DNA from: Rudaea sp.
GTDB lineage: Bacteria > Pseudomonadota > Gammaproteobacteria > Xanthomonadales > Rhodanobacteraceae
Length of the DNA: 55,708 nucleotides
Reading direction: 5' to 3'
Assembly: GCA_025451955.1 (NCBI GenBank)
Contig: JANWJJ010000112.1
Location: 1 to 55,708 of the forward strand
Made by a program: the position numbers and the translations under genes. The notes under the pieces were generated by a model. The model saw only the letters and a list, made by a program, of their open reading frames with translations. It was not told the DNA's origin and did no database searches. Of the stretch, positions 8,664 through 18,230 are shown in pieces (within the stretch, counting starts at the first letter, position 1; every line of letters starts with the position of its first letter).

Positions 8664-8906
8664 ATGAGCAGTGTCAAGGTCGCCATCACCATCGATCACG
8701 ACAACCTGATCCGGGTCGACAAACTGGTGTCGAAGGGGATTTTCCCCAGCCGCAGCCGGGCCATTGCCGATGCGGTGGCCGAGAAGCTCACGCGCATGGA
8801 ACGCGGCCGTCTGGCGGTGGAATGCGCCAAGCTCGATCCGGCGTCGGAACAGGCGCTTGCCGACGAAGGTCTGGGATCGGAGTTGGGCGCATGGCCAGAA
8901 TACTGA
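8664..8906 (+). CDS. Ribbon-helix-helix antitoxin (MazE-like)
   Basis: 80 residues from ATG 8664, with GAGG (8655-8658) as ribosome-binding site. The N-terminus VKVAITIDHDNLIRVDKLV fits the beta strand and first helix of a ribbon-helix-helix (CopG-type) DNA-binding fold, followed by SRSRAIADAVAEKLTRMERG as the second helix. The acidic C-terminus (LDPASEQALADEGLGSELG) is the type that wraps a MazF-like toxin. Its stop overlaps the toxin start by 16 bases, ensuring antitoxin is translated first. It should neutralise the toxin and repress the operon through the upstream palindrome. The exact antitoxin subfamily is uncertain. Confidence 0.85.
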   Translation: MSSVKVAITIDHDNLIRVDKLVSKGIFPSRSRAIADAVAEKLTRMERGRLAVECAKLDPASEQALADEGLGSELGAWPEY

Positions 8907-9229
8907 GGGGCGAGGTGCGCTGGGCCGAACTCAATCCGGTACGTGGCCGTGAGCAATCTGGACTGCGGCCGGTGCTGGTGCTCAGCCACGATGTGTTCAA
9001 CGAGCGCTCCGGCACGGTGATTGCGGTGGCGCTCACCAGCCAAGCGCAACGCGCCGGATTTCCGCTGACGTACGAATTGGTCGCGGCAAAGTTGCCAAAG
9101 CGTTCATGGGTCAAGATCAGCCAGATTCGCACCTTGTCGGTCGAGCGCATCGGCGCGCGCCTGGGCCGCGCGTCGCCGGAAGAACTGGCGCAAATTGTCG
9201 AAGGTCTCAACGAAATCGTGGGCGCGTAG
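8891..9229 (+). CDS. MazF/PemK-family endoribonuclease toxin
   Basis: 112 residues, the usual size of MazF. Diagnostic features are the N-terminal RGEVRWAELNPVRGREQSGLRPV (MazF RGdi..v.l.p..G.EqsG.RP pattern; shown here as description of residues 6 onward), VLVLSHDVFNERSGTVIAV, and KRSWVKISQIRTLSVERIG, which contains the conserved Ser/Thr and the following RT-LS element of the active region. MazF toxins cleave mRNA at short sequences. The gene overlaps the antitoxin by 16 bases. The stop is two bases before the GTG of rng, so read-through transcription into rng is likely. Confidence 0.9.
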   Translation: MARILRGEVRWAELNPVRGREQSGLRPVLVLSHDVFNERSGTVIAVALTSQAQRAGFPLTYELVAAKLPKRSWVKISQIRTLSVERIGARLGRASPEELAQIVEGLNEIVGA

Positions 9230-9231
9230 TC

Positions 9232-10710
9232 GTGACTGAAGAAATCCTGATCAATGTGACCCCGCGCGAAACTCGCGTTGCGGTGGTCGAAAACGGCATG
9301 CTGCAGGAAGTGCATATCGAACGTGCGCTGCGGCGCGGTTATGTCGGCAACATCTACAAGGGCCGTGTGAGCCGGGTGATGCCGGGCATGCAGGCGGCAT
9401 TCGTCGAGATCGGCTTGGGCCGCGCTGCGTTTCTGCACGCTTCGGACATCGTGCGCGCGATTCCGGCGCTGGCGAGCGAAGGTGCGGAGAATGGCCCGGT
9501 GCCAACGCCGCCGATCGCCGAACTCGTGCACGAAGGTCAGCAGATCATCGTGCAAGTGGTCAAGGATCCGATCGGCAGCAAGGGCGCGCGCCTGACTACG
9601 CATCTGTCGGTGCCGTCGCGCTATCTCGTGCTGCTGCCCTACGCGAAAGTCATCGGTGTCTCGGTGCGCATCGAGGACGAAACCGAGCGCGCGCGGTTGA
9701 AGGATATCCTGCAATCGCTCGCGCTCGAATCCACGCTCGGCTACATCGTACGCACCAATGCCGAAGGGCAATCGCGCGAAGCCCTCACCGAGGATGTCGC
9801 GTATCTGGGCAAACTCTGGCATGCCTTGCAGGAAAGCATCGCGCATGCCGAAGTCGGCGAACGCGTGTACGAGGATCTGCCGCTGCCACTGCGCGCGTTG
9901 CGCGATCTGATGCGGCGCGATGTCGAAAAGGTCCGGGTGGACTCGCACGAGACTTATGCACGCACCGTGGGTTTCGCGCAGCAGTTCATGCCGGATCTGG
10001 TCGAGCGCATCGAACATTATCCGGGCGAACGTCCGATCTTCGATCTGTACGGCGTCGAAGACGAGATTCAGCGTGCGCTCAAGAAGGAAGTGCCATTGAA
10101 GTCGGGCGGTTATCTCGTGATCGACCAGACCGAAGCCATGACTACCATCGACGTCAACACCGGCGCGTTTCTCGGCCACCGCAATCTCGAGGAGACGGTG
10201 TTCAAGACCAATCTCGAAGCCGCGCAGGCGGCGGCGCGGCAACTGCGCCTGCGCAATCTCGGCGGCATCATCATCATCGATTTCATCGACATGACCGACG
10301 AGGAACACAAGCGTCAGGTGCTGCGCTTCCTGGAGCGCGGGCTGAGCAACGATCACGCGAAAACCAGCGTGTACGAAATGTCGCATCTGGGTCTGGTGGA
10401 AATGACGCGCAAGCGCACGATGGAAAGTCTCGAACGGCAATTGTGCGAGCCGTGCCCGACCTGCGAAGGCCGCGGCAGTCTGAAAACCGCCGAGACCGTC
10501 ACCTACGAAATCTTCCGCGAAATCACCCGCGCCGTGCGTCAGTTCGAAGCGGAAAAATTGCTGGTGCTGGCGACACCGAAAGTTGTCGCGCGGATTCTCG
10601 ACGAGGAATCCGCAGCGGTGGCCGAACTCGAGGAATTCATCGGCAAGACCATACGTTTTCAGCCCGAGGAACATTACGCGCAGGAGCAATATGACGTCGT
10701 TCTCCTGTAA
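9232..10710 (+). CDS. rng: Ribonuclease G
   Basis: 492 residues from GTG 9232, matching E. coli RNase G (489). It processes the 5' end of 16S rRNA and degrades mRNAs. An S1-type RNA-binding region occupies residues about 38-128 (RRGYVGNIYKGRVSRVMPGM, AAFVEIGLGRAAFLHASDI). The catalytic Mg-binding aspartates lie in TTIDVNTGAFLG and IIIIDFIDM, and the zinc-link CPTC sits in CEPCPTCEGRG. The protein ends soon after the CPTC domain, so it lacks the long RNase E scaffold. It starts 2 bases after the toxin stop. yhdP follows. Confidence 0.96.
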   Translation: MTEEILINVTPRETRVAVVENGMLQEVHIERALRRGYVGNIYKGRVSRVMPGMQAAFVEIGLGRAAFLHASDIVRAIPALASEGAENGPVPTPPIAELVHEGQQIIVQVVKDPIGSKGARLTTHLSVPSRYLVLLPYAKVIGVSVRIEDETERARLKDILQSLALESTLGYIVRTNAEGQSREALTEDVAYLGKLWHALQESIAHAEVGERVYEDLPLPLRALRDLMRRDVEKVRVDSHETYARTVGFAQQFMPDLVERIEHYPGERPIFDLYGVEDEIQRALKKEVPLKSGGYLVIDQTEAMTTIDVNTGAFLGHRNLEETVFKTNLEAAQAAARQLRLRNLGGIIIIDFIDMTDEEHKRQVLRFLERGLSNDHAKTSVYEMSHLGLVEMTRKRTMESLERQLCEPCPTCEGRGSLKTAETVTYEIFREITRAVRQFEAEKLLVLATPKVVARILDEESAAVAELEEFIGKTIRFQPEEHYAQEQYDVVLL

Positions 10711-10725
10711 TTGCGGAACGCCGCG

Positions 10726-13700
10726 ATGATCTGGCGCCGCCGCATCCATCGCGCACGTCTGTGGCTGCAGGCGCTGTTCGCGGCCGTCGTGATCGCGCTG
10801 GCCGTGGTCGTGGGGCTGGCGCAGATCGGCCTGCCGTGGTTGGTGAGCCATCCCGAAAAGATCAGCGCTTTTCTGAGCTCGCGTCTTGATCGCGCGGTGA
10901 CGATCGAGCATGTCGATGCGCACTGGGAGAGTAACGGCCCGTTGCTGATCCTGCATGGCGTGCGGATTCTCGCGGCCAATCCGGCGCAACCGCCGAGCCT
11001 GATTCCACAGGCCGAACTGAAAATCAATTTTTTCTCCTGGCTGCATCGCAATCAGGCCTGGAATGAATTCCGTCTGGTCGGACTCGATCTGCACCTGGCG
11101 CGCGATGCGGCCGGTCACTGGCGGTTGCGCGGGCTGGATGCCGGCAGTCCGGCGAATCAGGGCAGTGACAACTCCGCCTTGTTCGATCTGGGCGCACTGG
11201 TACTGCGCGATTTGCGTTTCAGCGTCGACGATGCCGCTGCTGGCCGCCACATTGCGCTGGCCGCCGATGAAGTGCGACTGGTCAATTCCGGCAACCGGCA
11301 TCGCGTGCTGGCACAGGTGCGCTGCCTGCAAACACCGGCGCAGCCGCCGCTGCAACCGCTCGATGTGGTGATCGAATACGACAGCAGTGATCGCAGCGGC
11401 GAGATTTATCTCGGCGGCCAGCGCCTCGATCTGGCTGCGATCACCCACGGATTCGGCTTCGACGGTTTGCAAATCGAACAGGGCAAAGGCCGCGTCCAGG
11501 CGTGGGCGTGGTGGCAGCGCGGACGCCTGATGCGGGCGCGCAGCGAAATCGATCTGGCCGACGTGGTGTTGACAACGCAAAGTCTGATCGCGCTGGATGC
11601 CAAGCGCCAGATCGCGCCACGCGTGGGCTTCGATCATGTTGCGCTGGGTGCGCGCTGGCAACGCGGCGACAACGGCTGGCAAGCCGACATCGCGGATCTG
11701 GTCATGTCCCGTCAGGGTCAGGCCGCAGCGCCGGCAAATATACATGTGGAAAAATATCAAAATGCCGAGACGGCGCGACCAGATTATTCGCTGAGCGCGG
11801 GCTCTGTGGATTTCGCCGCTCCGGCAAGCGTGGCGATGCTCAGCGCCGCGCTGCCGCCGGAATGGCGACGCTGGCTGTATATCGCCAATCCGGTCGGCGT
11901 ATTGCGCAGTGCGACCCTGCGTTACGGCGATGCGCAGGATTTCGATGTGGCGGCCAGCTTCGCCGGCGTGGCCTGGCACGCAGTGGACAAGCTGCCCGGC
12001 GCATCCGGTCTTGGCGGCGACATGCTGGGCGATCAGGACGCTTTCAGTTTCGCGCTTCCCGCGCACACCGCGGTCGTGCTCGACCAGCCGCGGGTATTTC
12101 GCAAGCCGCTGGAGTTTTCCGAATTCGCCGGTGATATCGCAGCGTATCGCGGCGACGCCGGCTGGCGCGTGGAAACCGATGCGCTGGCCTTCGAAGGCGC
12201 CGGCTACGGCGGCCAACTACGCGGCGCGATCCAATTGTACGACGACGGTTCGCGCCCATTGCTCGACGCGTATGCCGTGGTCACGCACGCCGAAGTGCCG
12301 GCGTCGCACCTGTTCTGGCCGATCAATATCATGCCGCCCGCGGCGGTGGCATGGCTCGATCACGCCCTCGTTTCAGGTCGCATCGACGGCGCCAGGGCAG
12401 TGATCCGCGGCGATCTCGCCGATTGGCCGTTTCGCAACTACGCGGGCCGCTTCGAGGCACGCGCGGATATCGACGACGCGCGCCTGGTCTATCTGCCGGA
12501 TTGGCCCGCCGCCGAGCATCTGCACAGCGCGGCGGACTTCGTCAACACGTCCCTGCACCTGGATATGACGACGGCGCAGGCGCTTGGCAACAAAGTGGAA
12601 AAAGCAACCGCCGATATCGCCGATCTGGGCGAACCCGTGCTCGAACTGGATGTCGGCGGCAGCGGCCCGGGCAAGAACCTGCTCGCTTTCATCAAGGCCA
12701 CGCCGATCGGTCAGCAATACGCCGTGCAACTTCTCGGTGTCGGTATCGGCGGTAATGCCAAGCTTGATTTTCATCTGCACTTGCCGATCAAGCATACCGA
12801 AGATCTCGATCTGGCCGGCAACGCCATGCTGACCGACGCCGATCTGGCCGATGCCAAGTATCAGCTGCGCCTGAACAAGGCCAATGGCAAGGTGCGCTTC
12901 AGTCAGCACGGGTTTTCCGCCAACGATCTCGCCGTCACGATGAACGCCAAGCCGGCGACATTCAATCTGGCCGTGGGCGGGTTCGTCGCCGATCCGCGCC
13001 ATGCGGTCGAGGCCAATCTGCGCGCGTCGGCTCCGGTGAGCGATTTGCTGGCCTACGCGCCGATACTCAGTGCCTGGGCCGATCACGTCAGTGGCGGCAC
13101 CGTCTGGAGCGCCGGCTTCAGCGCCGACGGCGACAGCGTCAAGAACCCCGGCCAGCGCTTGACGCTGGCATCGGATTTGCGCGGCGTCGCGGTCGATTTA
13201 CCGGCGCCGCTGCGCAAATCCGCCGATGCCGCCTTGCCGCTGTCGTTGACTCTGGGCGTGCCGTTCGCCGGCGGAAGTATCGATTTACACATTGCGGACT
13301 TGTTGCATTTGCGCGGACGCATGGCGTCGCCGACACTGCCGTTCGCCGCGCGCGTGGACTTTGGTGCGGATAGTGACGCGCCGCTGCCGGCAGCGGGATT
13401 TTCCGTCGGCGGAAACGCGCCGCAACTGGATCTGTCGGGCTGGATGGATTTCGCTGCCGGCAGCGGCGGCAGCAACGATCTGCTTGCCGGTGTCGATCTG
13501 GCGGCGCAGTCGCTGCGCGCCTGGGACCGCGATTTCGGCGCTGCGCAATTCAAGCTCGTTCCCGGCAAGGACGGACTGGAACTGGGTTTCAATGGCGCTA
13601 ACGTCGCCGGCACCTTGCATATCCCGGCCGTCGATCTGCGCCAGCGCGGCATCACCGCGCAGTTCACCAAACTCTACTGGCCGGAATCTCCGGAATCCGA

Positions 13701-14607
13701 AACCAGCGCGCTCGCCGGCGAGAATCCGGCCGCCGTGCCGCCATTGCATATCCGCATCGGTGATTTTCACCTTGGCCATTCGACCTTTGGCGACACCACG
13801 CTGGAAAGTTATCCGATCGCCGACGGCACCCACTTCGAGCAGGTCAGTACCCATTCGAACAATGTGGAAATGCGTGCGCATGGCGACTGGACCGGGCATC
13901 CGGGCAGCGACGTCTCGAAATTCTCGATCGACTTCAGCGCGCACAACCTCGGTCACATGCTGGATGCCTTCGGTTACGCCGGCGTGGTCGACGGCGGCGC
14001 GACCGTGGCGCATATCGAAGGCAGTTGGTCCGGATCGCCGTCGACGTTTGCGCTGGCACGGCTCAATGGCACGCTGAAAGCATCGGTGCAGGAGGGCCGC
14101 ATCCCCAACGCCGATCCCGGCGCCGGGCGCATCTTCGGCCTGTTCAACCTGGGCGCGATTCCGCGGCGACTGACGCTGGACTTCGGCGACTTCTTCAAAT
14201 CCGGTTTCAGTTTCGATTCTATCGACGGCCTGTTTACGCTCAAGGATGGCAATGCGTTCACCAGCAATCTCCAGGTCAAGGGCCCGGCCGCCGATATCAG
14301 CGTGAATGGCCGCACCGGACTCAGGACCAAGGATTACGATCAAGTCATGATCGTCACGCCGCACGTCGGCGGCACCTTGATGATCGGCGGCGCCCTGGTT
14401 GGCGGTCCGGTCGGCGCCGCTGCCGGCGCGGTATTGCAGGGAATCTTCAAGAACCAGCTCAATGCCGCGGCGCGCACGCGTTACAGCGTCACCGGCAGTT
14501 GGGAGAAACCGGTATTCACGGTGCAGGCCGAGGAAAGAATCGAACCGGTCAAACCGGCAGGCAAGGATGCCGGCAAATCAGCGCCCCGGTCGCGCGCCGC
14601 CTTGTAA
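10726..14607 (+). CDS. yhdP: YhdP/AsmA-like inner-membrane lipid-transport protein
   Basis: 1293 residues, the expected size of YhdP. A single N-terminal membrane helix (residues about 12-35, LWLQALFAAVVIALAVVVGL) anchors a very long, mostly beta-strand periplasmic body, ending in the AsmA_2/DUF3971-type C-terminal region (GRIFGLFNLGAIPRRLTLDF, TKDYDQVMIVTPHVGGTLM, GGPVGAAAGAVLQGIFKNQL). YhdP is one of the AsmA-like proteins shown in E. coli to help move phospholipids to the outer membrane. The start could be ATG 10726 or TTG 10711; ATG is preferred. The tail is Lys/Ala/Pro-rich. It sits in the canonical place between rng and tldD. Confidence 0.92.
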   Translation: MIWRRRIHRARLWLQALFAAVVIALAVVVGLAQIGLPWLVSHPEKISAFLSSRLDRAVTIEHVDAHWESNGPLLILHGVRILAANPAQPPSLIPQAELKINFFSWLHRNQAWNEFRLVGLDLHLARDAAGHWRLRGLDAGSPANQGSDNSALFDLGALVLRDLRFSVDDAAAGRHIALAADEVRLVNSGNRHRVLAQVRCLQTPAQPPLQPLDVVIEYDSSDRSGEIYLGGQRLDLAAITHGFGFDGLQIEQGKGRVQAWAWWQRGRLMRARSEIDLADVVLTTQSLIALDAKRQIAPRVGFDHVALGARWQRGDNGWQADIADLVMSRQGQAAAPANIHVEKYQNAETARPDYSLSAGSVDFAAPASVAMLSAALPPEWRRWLYIANPVGVLRSATLRYGDAQDFDVAASFAGVAWHAVDKLPGASGLGGDMLGDQDAFSFALPAHTAVVLDQPRVFRKPLEFSEFAGDIAAYRGDAGWRVETDALAFEGAGYGGQLRGAIQLYDDGSRPLLDAYAVVTHAEVPASHLFWPINIMPPAAVAWLDHALVSGRIDGARAVIRGDLADWPFRNYAGRFEARADIDDARLVYLPDWPAAEHLHSAADFVNTSLHLDMTTAQALGNKVEKATADIADLGEPVLELDVGGSGPGKNLLAFIKATPIGQQYAVQLLGVGIGGNAKLDFHLHLPIKHTEDLDLAGNAMLTDADLADAKYQLRLNKANGKVRFSQHGFSANDLAVTMNAKPATFNLAVGGFVADPRHAVEANLRASAPVSDLLAYAPILSAWADHVSGGTVWSAGFSADGDSVKNPGQRLTLASDLRGVAVDLPAPLRKSADAALPLSLTLGVPFAGGSIDLHIADLLHLRGRMASPTLPFAARVDFGADSDAPLPAAGFSVGGNAPQLDLSGWMDFAAGSGGSNDLLAGVDLAAQSLRAWDRDFGAAQFKLVPGKDGLELGFNGANVAGTLHIPAVDLRQRGITAQFTKLYWPESPESETSALAGENPAAVPPLHIRIGDFHLGHSTFGDTTLESYPIADGTHFEQVSTHSNNVEMRAHGDWTGHPGSDVSKFSIDFSAHNLGHMLDAFGYAGVVDGGATVAHIEGSWSGSPSTFALARLNGTLKASVQEGRIPNADPGAGRIFGLFNLGAIPRRLTLDFGDFFKSGFSFDSIDGLFTLKDGNAFTSNLQVKGPAADISVNGRTGLRTKDYDQVMIVTPHVGGTLMIGGALVGGPVGAAAGAVLQGIFKNQLNAAARTRYSVTGSWEKPVFTVQAEERIEPVKPAGKDAGKSAPRSRAAL

Positions 14608-14663
14608 CTCGCCATCGTGGCCTCATCTCGATCCCGTCCCTCTGACGTCGGCAATAACCCATC

Positions 14664-16103
14664 ATGACCTTACTTGCTTTGGCCGAACGCCAGCTGCTGC
14701 AACCCGGCGGCCTTTCCAGCGGCGATCTTGACCGCGTTTTTTCCCAGTTGATGGGCCCGTCGATCGACGCGGCGGATCTGTACTTTCAGCATTCGCGCAG
14801 CGAGTCGTGGATGCTCGAAGATGGCATCGTCAAGGAAGGCAACCATTCCATCGAGCAGGGCGTCGGCGTGCGCGCGATGAGCGGCGAAAAAACCGGCTTC
14901 GCCTATTCCGACGAAATCGTGCTGCCGCAGTTGCTCACCGCGGCGCATTCTGCACGCGCGATTGCGCAGTCGGGCGCGGATCGCAACAGCCATGCGTTGG
15001 CGGCACACGACGTGAAGTCGTTATATCCGCCGATCGACCCGGTGGAATCGCTGCCGACTGAGGAAAAAATTACACTTTTGCGCGAAGTGGATAAATTCTG
15101 CCGCAGCCTGGATCCTTGCATCGGCCAGGTGATCGTCAGCGTTTCCGGTGTGCTGGACACGGTGCTGGTTGCCGCCGCCGACGGTACGCTTGCCGCCGAC
15201 GTGCGCCCGCTGGTGCGTCTGAATGTGCAGGTGATCGCCGAACGCAACGGTCGCCGTGAATCTGGCTCGGCCGGTGGCGGCGGCCGTTATGGCTATCGCG
15301 AACTGCTCGCGAACGGTCGCGCGCATGCGCTCGCGCGCGAGGCGGTGCGGCAGGCGCTGGTGAATCTGGATTCGGTGCCGGCGCCTGCCGGCACGATGAC
15401 CGTGGTGCTCGGTCCGGGCTGGCCCGGCGTGCTGCTGCACGAGGCCATCGGTCACGGTTTCGAGGGTGACTTCAATCGCAAGGGCACCTCGGCCTTTGCC
15501 GGGCGCATGGGCGAGAAGATCGCTTCTCCACTTTGCACGGTTGTGGACGACGGTACATTGCCGAATCGCCGCGGTTCGCTGTCGATCGACGACGAAGGTG
15601 TGCCAACCGAATGCACGACGCTGATCGAAAACGGCGTGCTGAAAGGTTTCATGCAGGACAAGCTCAACGCGCGCCTGATGGGCATGCGCTCGACCGGCAA
15701 CGGTCGCCGCGAATCCTTCGCGCACCTGCCGATGCCGCGCATGACCAACACCTACATGCTGCCGGGCCAGAACGATCCGGGCGAGATCATCGCCTCGGTC
15801 GAACGCGGCCTGTACGCGGTGAATTTCGGCGGCGGCCAGGTCGACATCACCAACGGTAAGTTCGTGTTTTCGGCGAGCGAGGCGTATCTGATCGAGAATG
15901 GCAAGGTGACGCGACCGGTGAAGGGCGCGACCCTGATCGGCTCGGGTCCGGAAGTGCTGACGCGCGTGTCGATGGTCGGCAACGATCTGAAGCTCGACGA
16001 AGGCGTCGGCGTCTGCGGCAAGGAAGGCCAGAGCGTGCCGGTGGGCGTCGGTCAGCCGACCCTGCGCATCGATGCAATGACGGTGGGTGGGACAGCGGCG
16101 TGA
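14664..16103 (+). CDS. tldD: Metalloprotease TldD
   Basis: 479 residues, family length. TldD is the catalytic half of the TldD/TldE (PmbA) heterodimer, which degrades unfolded peptides and matures some modified peptides. The zinc-binding HExxxH motif is [11 protein letters not shown] near residue 259, and the conserved C-terminal [20 protein letters not shown] carries the third, Cys-type, zinc ligand region. Partner pmbA lies 0.65 kb downstream with the darP gene inverted between them. A run of nine T residues follows the stop, then a dRS3-like repeat. Confidence 0.96.
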   Translation: MTLLALAERQLLQPGGLSSGDLDRVFSQLMGPSIDAADLYFQHSRSESWMLEDGIVKEGNHSIEQGVGVRAMSGEKTGFAYSDEIVLPQLLTAAHSARAIAQSGADRNSHALAAHDVKSLYPPIDPVESLPTEEKITLLREVDKFCRSLDPCIGQVIVSVSGVLDTVLVAAADGTLAADVRPLVRLNVQVIAERNGRRESGSAGGGGRYGYRELLANGRAHALAREAVRQALVNLDSVPAPAGTMTVVLGPGWPGVLLHEAIGHGFEGDFNRKGTSAFAGRMGEKIASPLCTVVDDGTLPNRRGSLSIDDEGVPTECTTLIENGVLKGFMQDKLNARLMGMRSTGNGRRESFAHLPMPRMTNTYMLPGQNDPGEIIASVERGLYAVNFGGGQVDITNGKFVFSASEAYLIENGKVTRPVKGATLIGSGPEVLTRVSMVGNDLKLDEGVGVCGKEGQSVPVGVGQPTLRIDAMTVGGTAA

Positions 16104-16112
16104 TTTTTTTTT

Positions 16113-16193
16113 CGTCATTCCGGCGAAAGCCGGAATCCAGTGTCTTCCGCTTTCGACCAAAGGCGCTGGACCCCGGCTTTCGCCGGGGTGACG
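16113..16193. repeat. dRS3-like inverted-repeat element, copy 1
   Basis: Two imperfect palindromes of 28 bases (16113-16140 and 16166-16193) face each other around a 25-base centre, so the whole 81-base element is itself an inverted repeat starting CGTCATTCC and ending GGGGTGACG. The first unit contains ATTCC-N10-GGAAT, close to the Neisseria dRS3 pattern (ATTCCC-N8-GGGAAT). It fills the gap between the ends of convergent tldD and darP, where it could also act as a bidirectional terminator. A related copy is at 29900. Confidence 0.85.
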
Positions 16194-16197
16194 TCGG

Positions 16198-16749
16198 CTA
16201 TGCGACACCGGCGGCAGCGTCGAACATCTCGCGCAACACGCGAAACAATTCGCGCTGCGCATGCGGTGGTTTGGCTGCGTCGCGTTCGGCGCGCGCTTGA
16301 CGCGCGAGCTGGCGCAGATGCTGGCGGTTGCTTTGTGGAAATTGCTGCAGGAATTCGTTCAGCGCATCGTCGCCTTCGGCAATCAGGCGTTCGCGCCATT
16401 GTTCGACGCGATGCAGGTTCGCGCTTTCGCGCCGTGAGTGATCGCGGTCGTGTTCGAGCGTGGCGCGGATCGGTTCGAGTTCGGCGTCGTCAAGTTTGCG
16501 CAGTTGCTTGGCGAGGAACTGGGTCTGGCGTTTGCGTGCAATCTGCCGGGTGATGGCGCGGGCACGCACCGTTTCGTCGCGCAGTTCGTCCGACAGCGGC
16601 ACGCGCGCAAGCTGCGCGTCGGACAGATCGACGAGCGCATGCGCGAGCTTGAGCACGTCGAGTGCTTCGCGGCGTTTCTGGCTGCGACTGACTTCGTCGG
16701 ACTCGGCATCGTTTTCGGAATCGTGGTCGCGCATTGGATAAATCGACAT
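16198..16749 (-). CDS. darP: Ribosome-associated protein DarP (YjgA, DUF615)
   Basis: 183 residues. DarP assists late assembly of the 50S subunit and binds near the peptidyl-transferase centre. The sequence is helical and highly charged and shows the family signatures VSRSQKRREALDVLKLAHAL near the N-terminus and LRKLDDAELEPIRATLEHDR, with HRVEQWRERLIAEGDDALNE and QHLRQLARQARAERD toward the end. ATG 16749 is used; a second ATG is at 16734. It is divergent from pmbA with only 8 bases between annotated starts, the same yjgA/pmbA neighbour pair as in E. coli. Confidence 0.93.
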   Translation of the reverse strand: MSIYPMRDHDSENDAESDEVSRSQKRREALDVLKLAHALVDLSDAQLARVPLSDELRDETVRARAITRQIARKRQTQFLAKQLRKLDDAELEPIRATLEHDRDHSRRESANLHRVEQWRERLIAEGDDALNEFLQQFPQSNRQHLRQLARQARAERDAAKPPHAQRELFRVLREMFDAAAGVA

Positions 16750-16757
16750 TGGCTAGG

Positions 16758-18137
16758 ATGGAAGCATACGCAGTGAATCAATCAATCGCAAAGCAGACTT
16801 CGGATTCGGCTGATGACAGCCAGACCCAGCTCGACACGCTGGCGACGCTCGCCGAAGACGTGATCCGCCGTTGCCGCGCTGCGGGCGCGAGCGAAGCCGA
16901 GATCGGCACCAGCATCGATCTGGGGCTTAACGTCAGCGTGCGCATGGGTGAGGTGGAAACCATCGAGCACACGCGTGACCGCTCGTTTGGCGTGACCGTG
17001 TACTTCGGCAAGCGCAAGGGTTCGGCCAGTACCGCCGACTTGCAGCCGGATTCGATCGGCAAGACCATCGAGCAGGCCTGCGCGATCGCGCGCTACACCG
17101 AAGAAGATCCATATACCGGCCTGGCCGACCCGGCTCGGCTGGCGCGCCAATTTCCGGATCTGGACCTGTGGCATCCGTGGCAGATCGCGCCCGAAGAGGC
17201 GATCCGCCTTGGCATCGAAATCGAGGATGCCGGGCGAATCGAGGGTATTTCCAATTCCGAAGGCGCATCCGTGCAGGCGGGCGAATCGCTGTCGGTTTAC
17301 GCGACGTCGCAGGGTTTCACCGGCAAGGAACGCGGCACGCGGCACATGCTGTCGTGCGCGCTGATCGCCGAAGACGCTGCCGGCATGCAGCGCGATTACT
17401 GGTACGAATCCGTGCGCAGCGCGAACGATTTTCCCGATGCCGCGACGATTGGTCGCAAGGCCGCCGAACGTACCCTGGCGCGGCGCAACGCGCGCCAGCT
17501 CGGTACGCGCGACTGCCCCGTGCTGTTCGCGCCGGAAGTCGCACGCGGCCTGATCGGCCATCTGGTTTCCGCGGTCAGCGGCGGCGCCTTGTATCGCAAG
17601 GCCAGCTTCCTGCTCGATCACATGGGTAAAAAGATACTTCCCGACTTTGTGGAAATTGTCGAACGGCCGCAGTTGCGGCGCGGGCAGAATTCCGCCGCAT
17701 TCGACGCTGAAGGCGTGGCGACGAAGGACAGCGATTTGATCCGTGGAGGAGTTTTGCAAAGGTATGTCCTCGGCAGCTACTCGGCGCGCAAGCTGGGCTT
17801 GCAAAGCACCGGCAATGCCGGCGGCATCCACAATCTAGTCGTCAGCACCGGCACGGGCGATTTCGCCGCGATGTTGAAAAGACTCGGCACCGGTCTGGTT
17901 GTGACCGAAGTGATGGGGCAGGGCGTGTCGATAATCACGGGTGACTATTCACGCGGCGCGTCGGGCTTCTGGGTCGAGAACGGTCAGGTCGCGTATCCGG
18001 TCGAAGAAATCACCATCGCTGCGAACCTGCGTGACATGTTCACCAGCATTGTGGCCATCGGCGCCGACGTCGATCCGCGCTCGCATATTCTCACCGGCTC
18101 GATTCTGGTCGGACGCATGACGGTGGCAGGGAGCTGA
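16758..18137 (+). CDS. pmbA: Metalloprotease-associated protein PmbA/TldE
   Basis: 459 residues. PmbA (TldE) is the structural partner of TldD and lacks the zinc HExxxH. Family stretches include VRMGEVETIEHTRDRSFGVT, FAPEVARGLIGHLVSAVSGG, LPDFVEIVERPQLRRGQNSA and GVSIITGDYSRGASGFWVEN near the C-terminus, followed by the AANLRDMF and LTGSILVGRMTVAG ending. ATG 16758 is annotated, but GTG 16773 has a better-placed AGGATGGA Shine-Dalgarno and may be the true start. Its promoter must overlap darP. Confidence 0.95.
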   Translation: MEAYAVNQSIAKQTSDSADDSQTQLDTLATLAEDVIRRCRAAGASEAEIGTSIDLGLNVSVRMGEVETIEHTRDRSFGVTVYFGKRKGSASTADLQPDSIGKTIEQACAIARYTEEDPYTGLADPARLARQFPDLDLWHPWQIAPEEAIRLGIEIEDAGRIEGISNSEGASVQAGESLSVYATSQGFTGKERGTRHMLSCALIAEDAAGMQRDYWYESVRSANDFPDAATIGRKAAERTLARRNARQLGTRDCPVLFAPEVARGLIGHLVSAVSGGALYRKASFLLDHMGKKILPDFVEIVERPQLRRGQNSAAFDAEGVATKDSDLIRGGVLQRYVLGSYSARKLGLQSTGNAGGIHNLVVSTGTGDFAAMLKRLGTGLVVTEVMGQGVSIITGDYSRGASGFWVENGQVAYPVEEITIAANLRDMFTSIVAIGADVDPRSHILTGSILVGRMTVAGS

Positions 18138-18230
18138 ACGCACCGCTGTGTGTCCATGATCATGTTGACGTGCCGTGTCCGTGCCGGTTAGTGTCGCTTC
18201 GCGAAGATCGCACATCCTTGGGGAGTTGCC

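Noticed and set aside
8788-12216. A 1142-residue open frame on the minus strand opposite the toxin, rng and yhdP genes.
   Set aside because: It is the antisense shadow of three well-recognised genes in a GC-rich genome, with no recognisable domain and Arg/Gln/His-rich composition.
18165-18206. TTGACG (18165-18170) and the palindrome CTTCGCGAAG (18197-18206) upstream of the DUF4870 gene.
   Set aside because: The -10 position holds no acceptable hexamer and the palindrome is short; not reported as a promoter.
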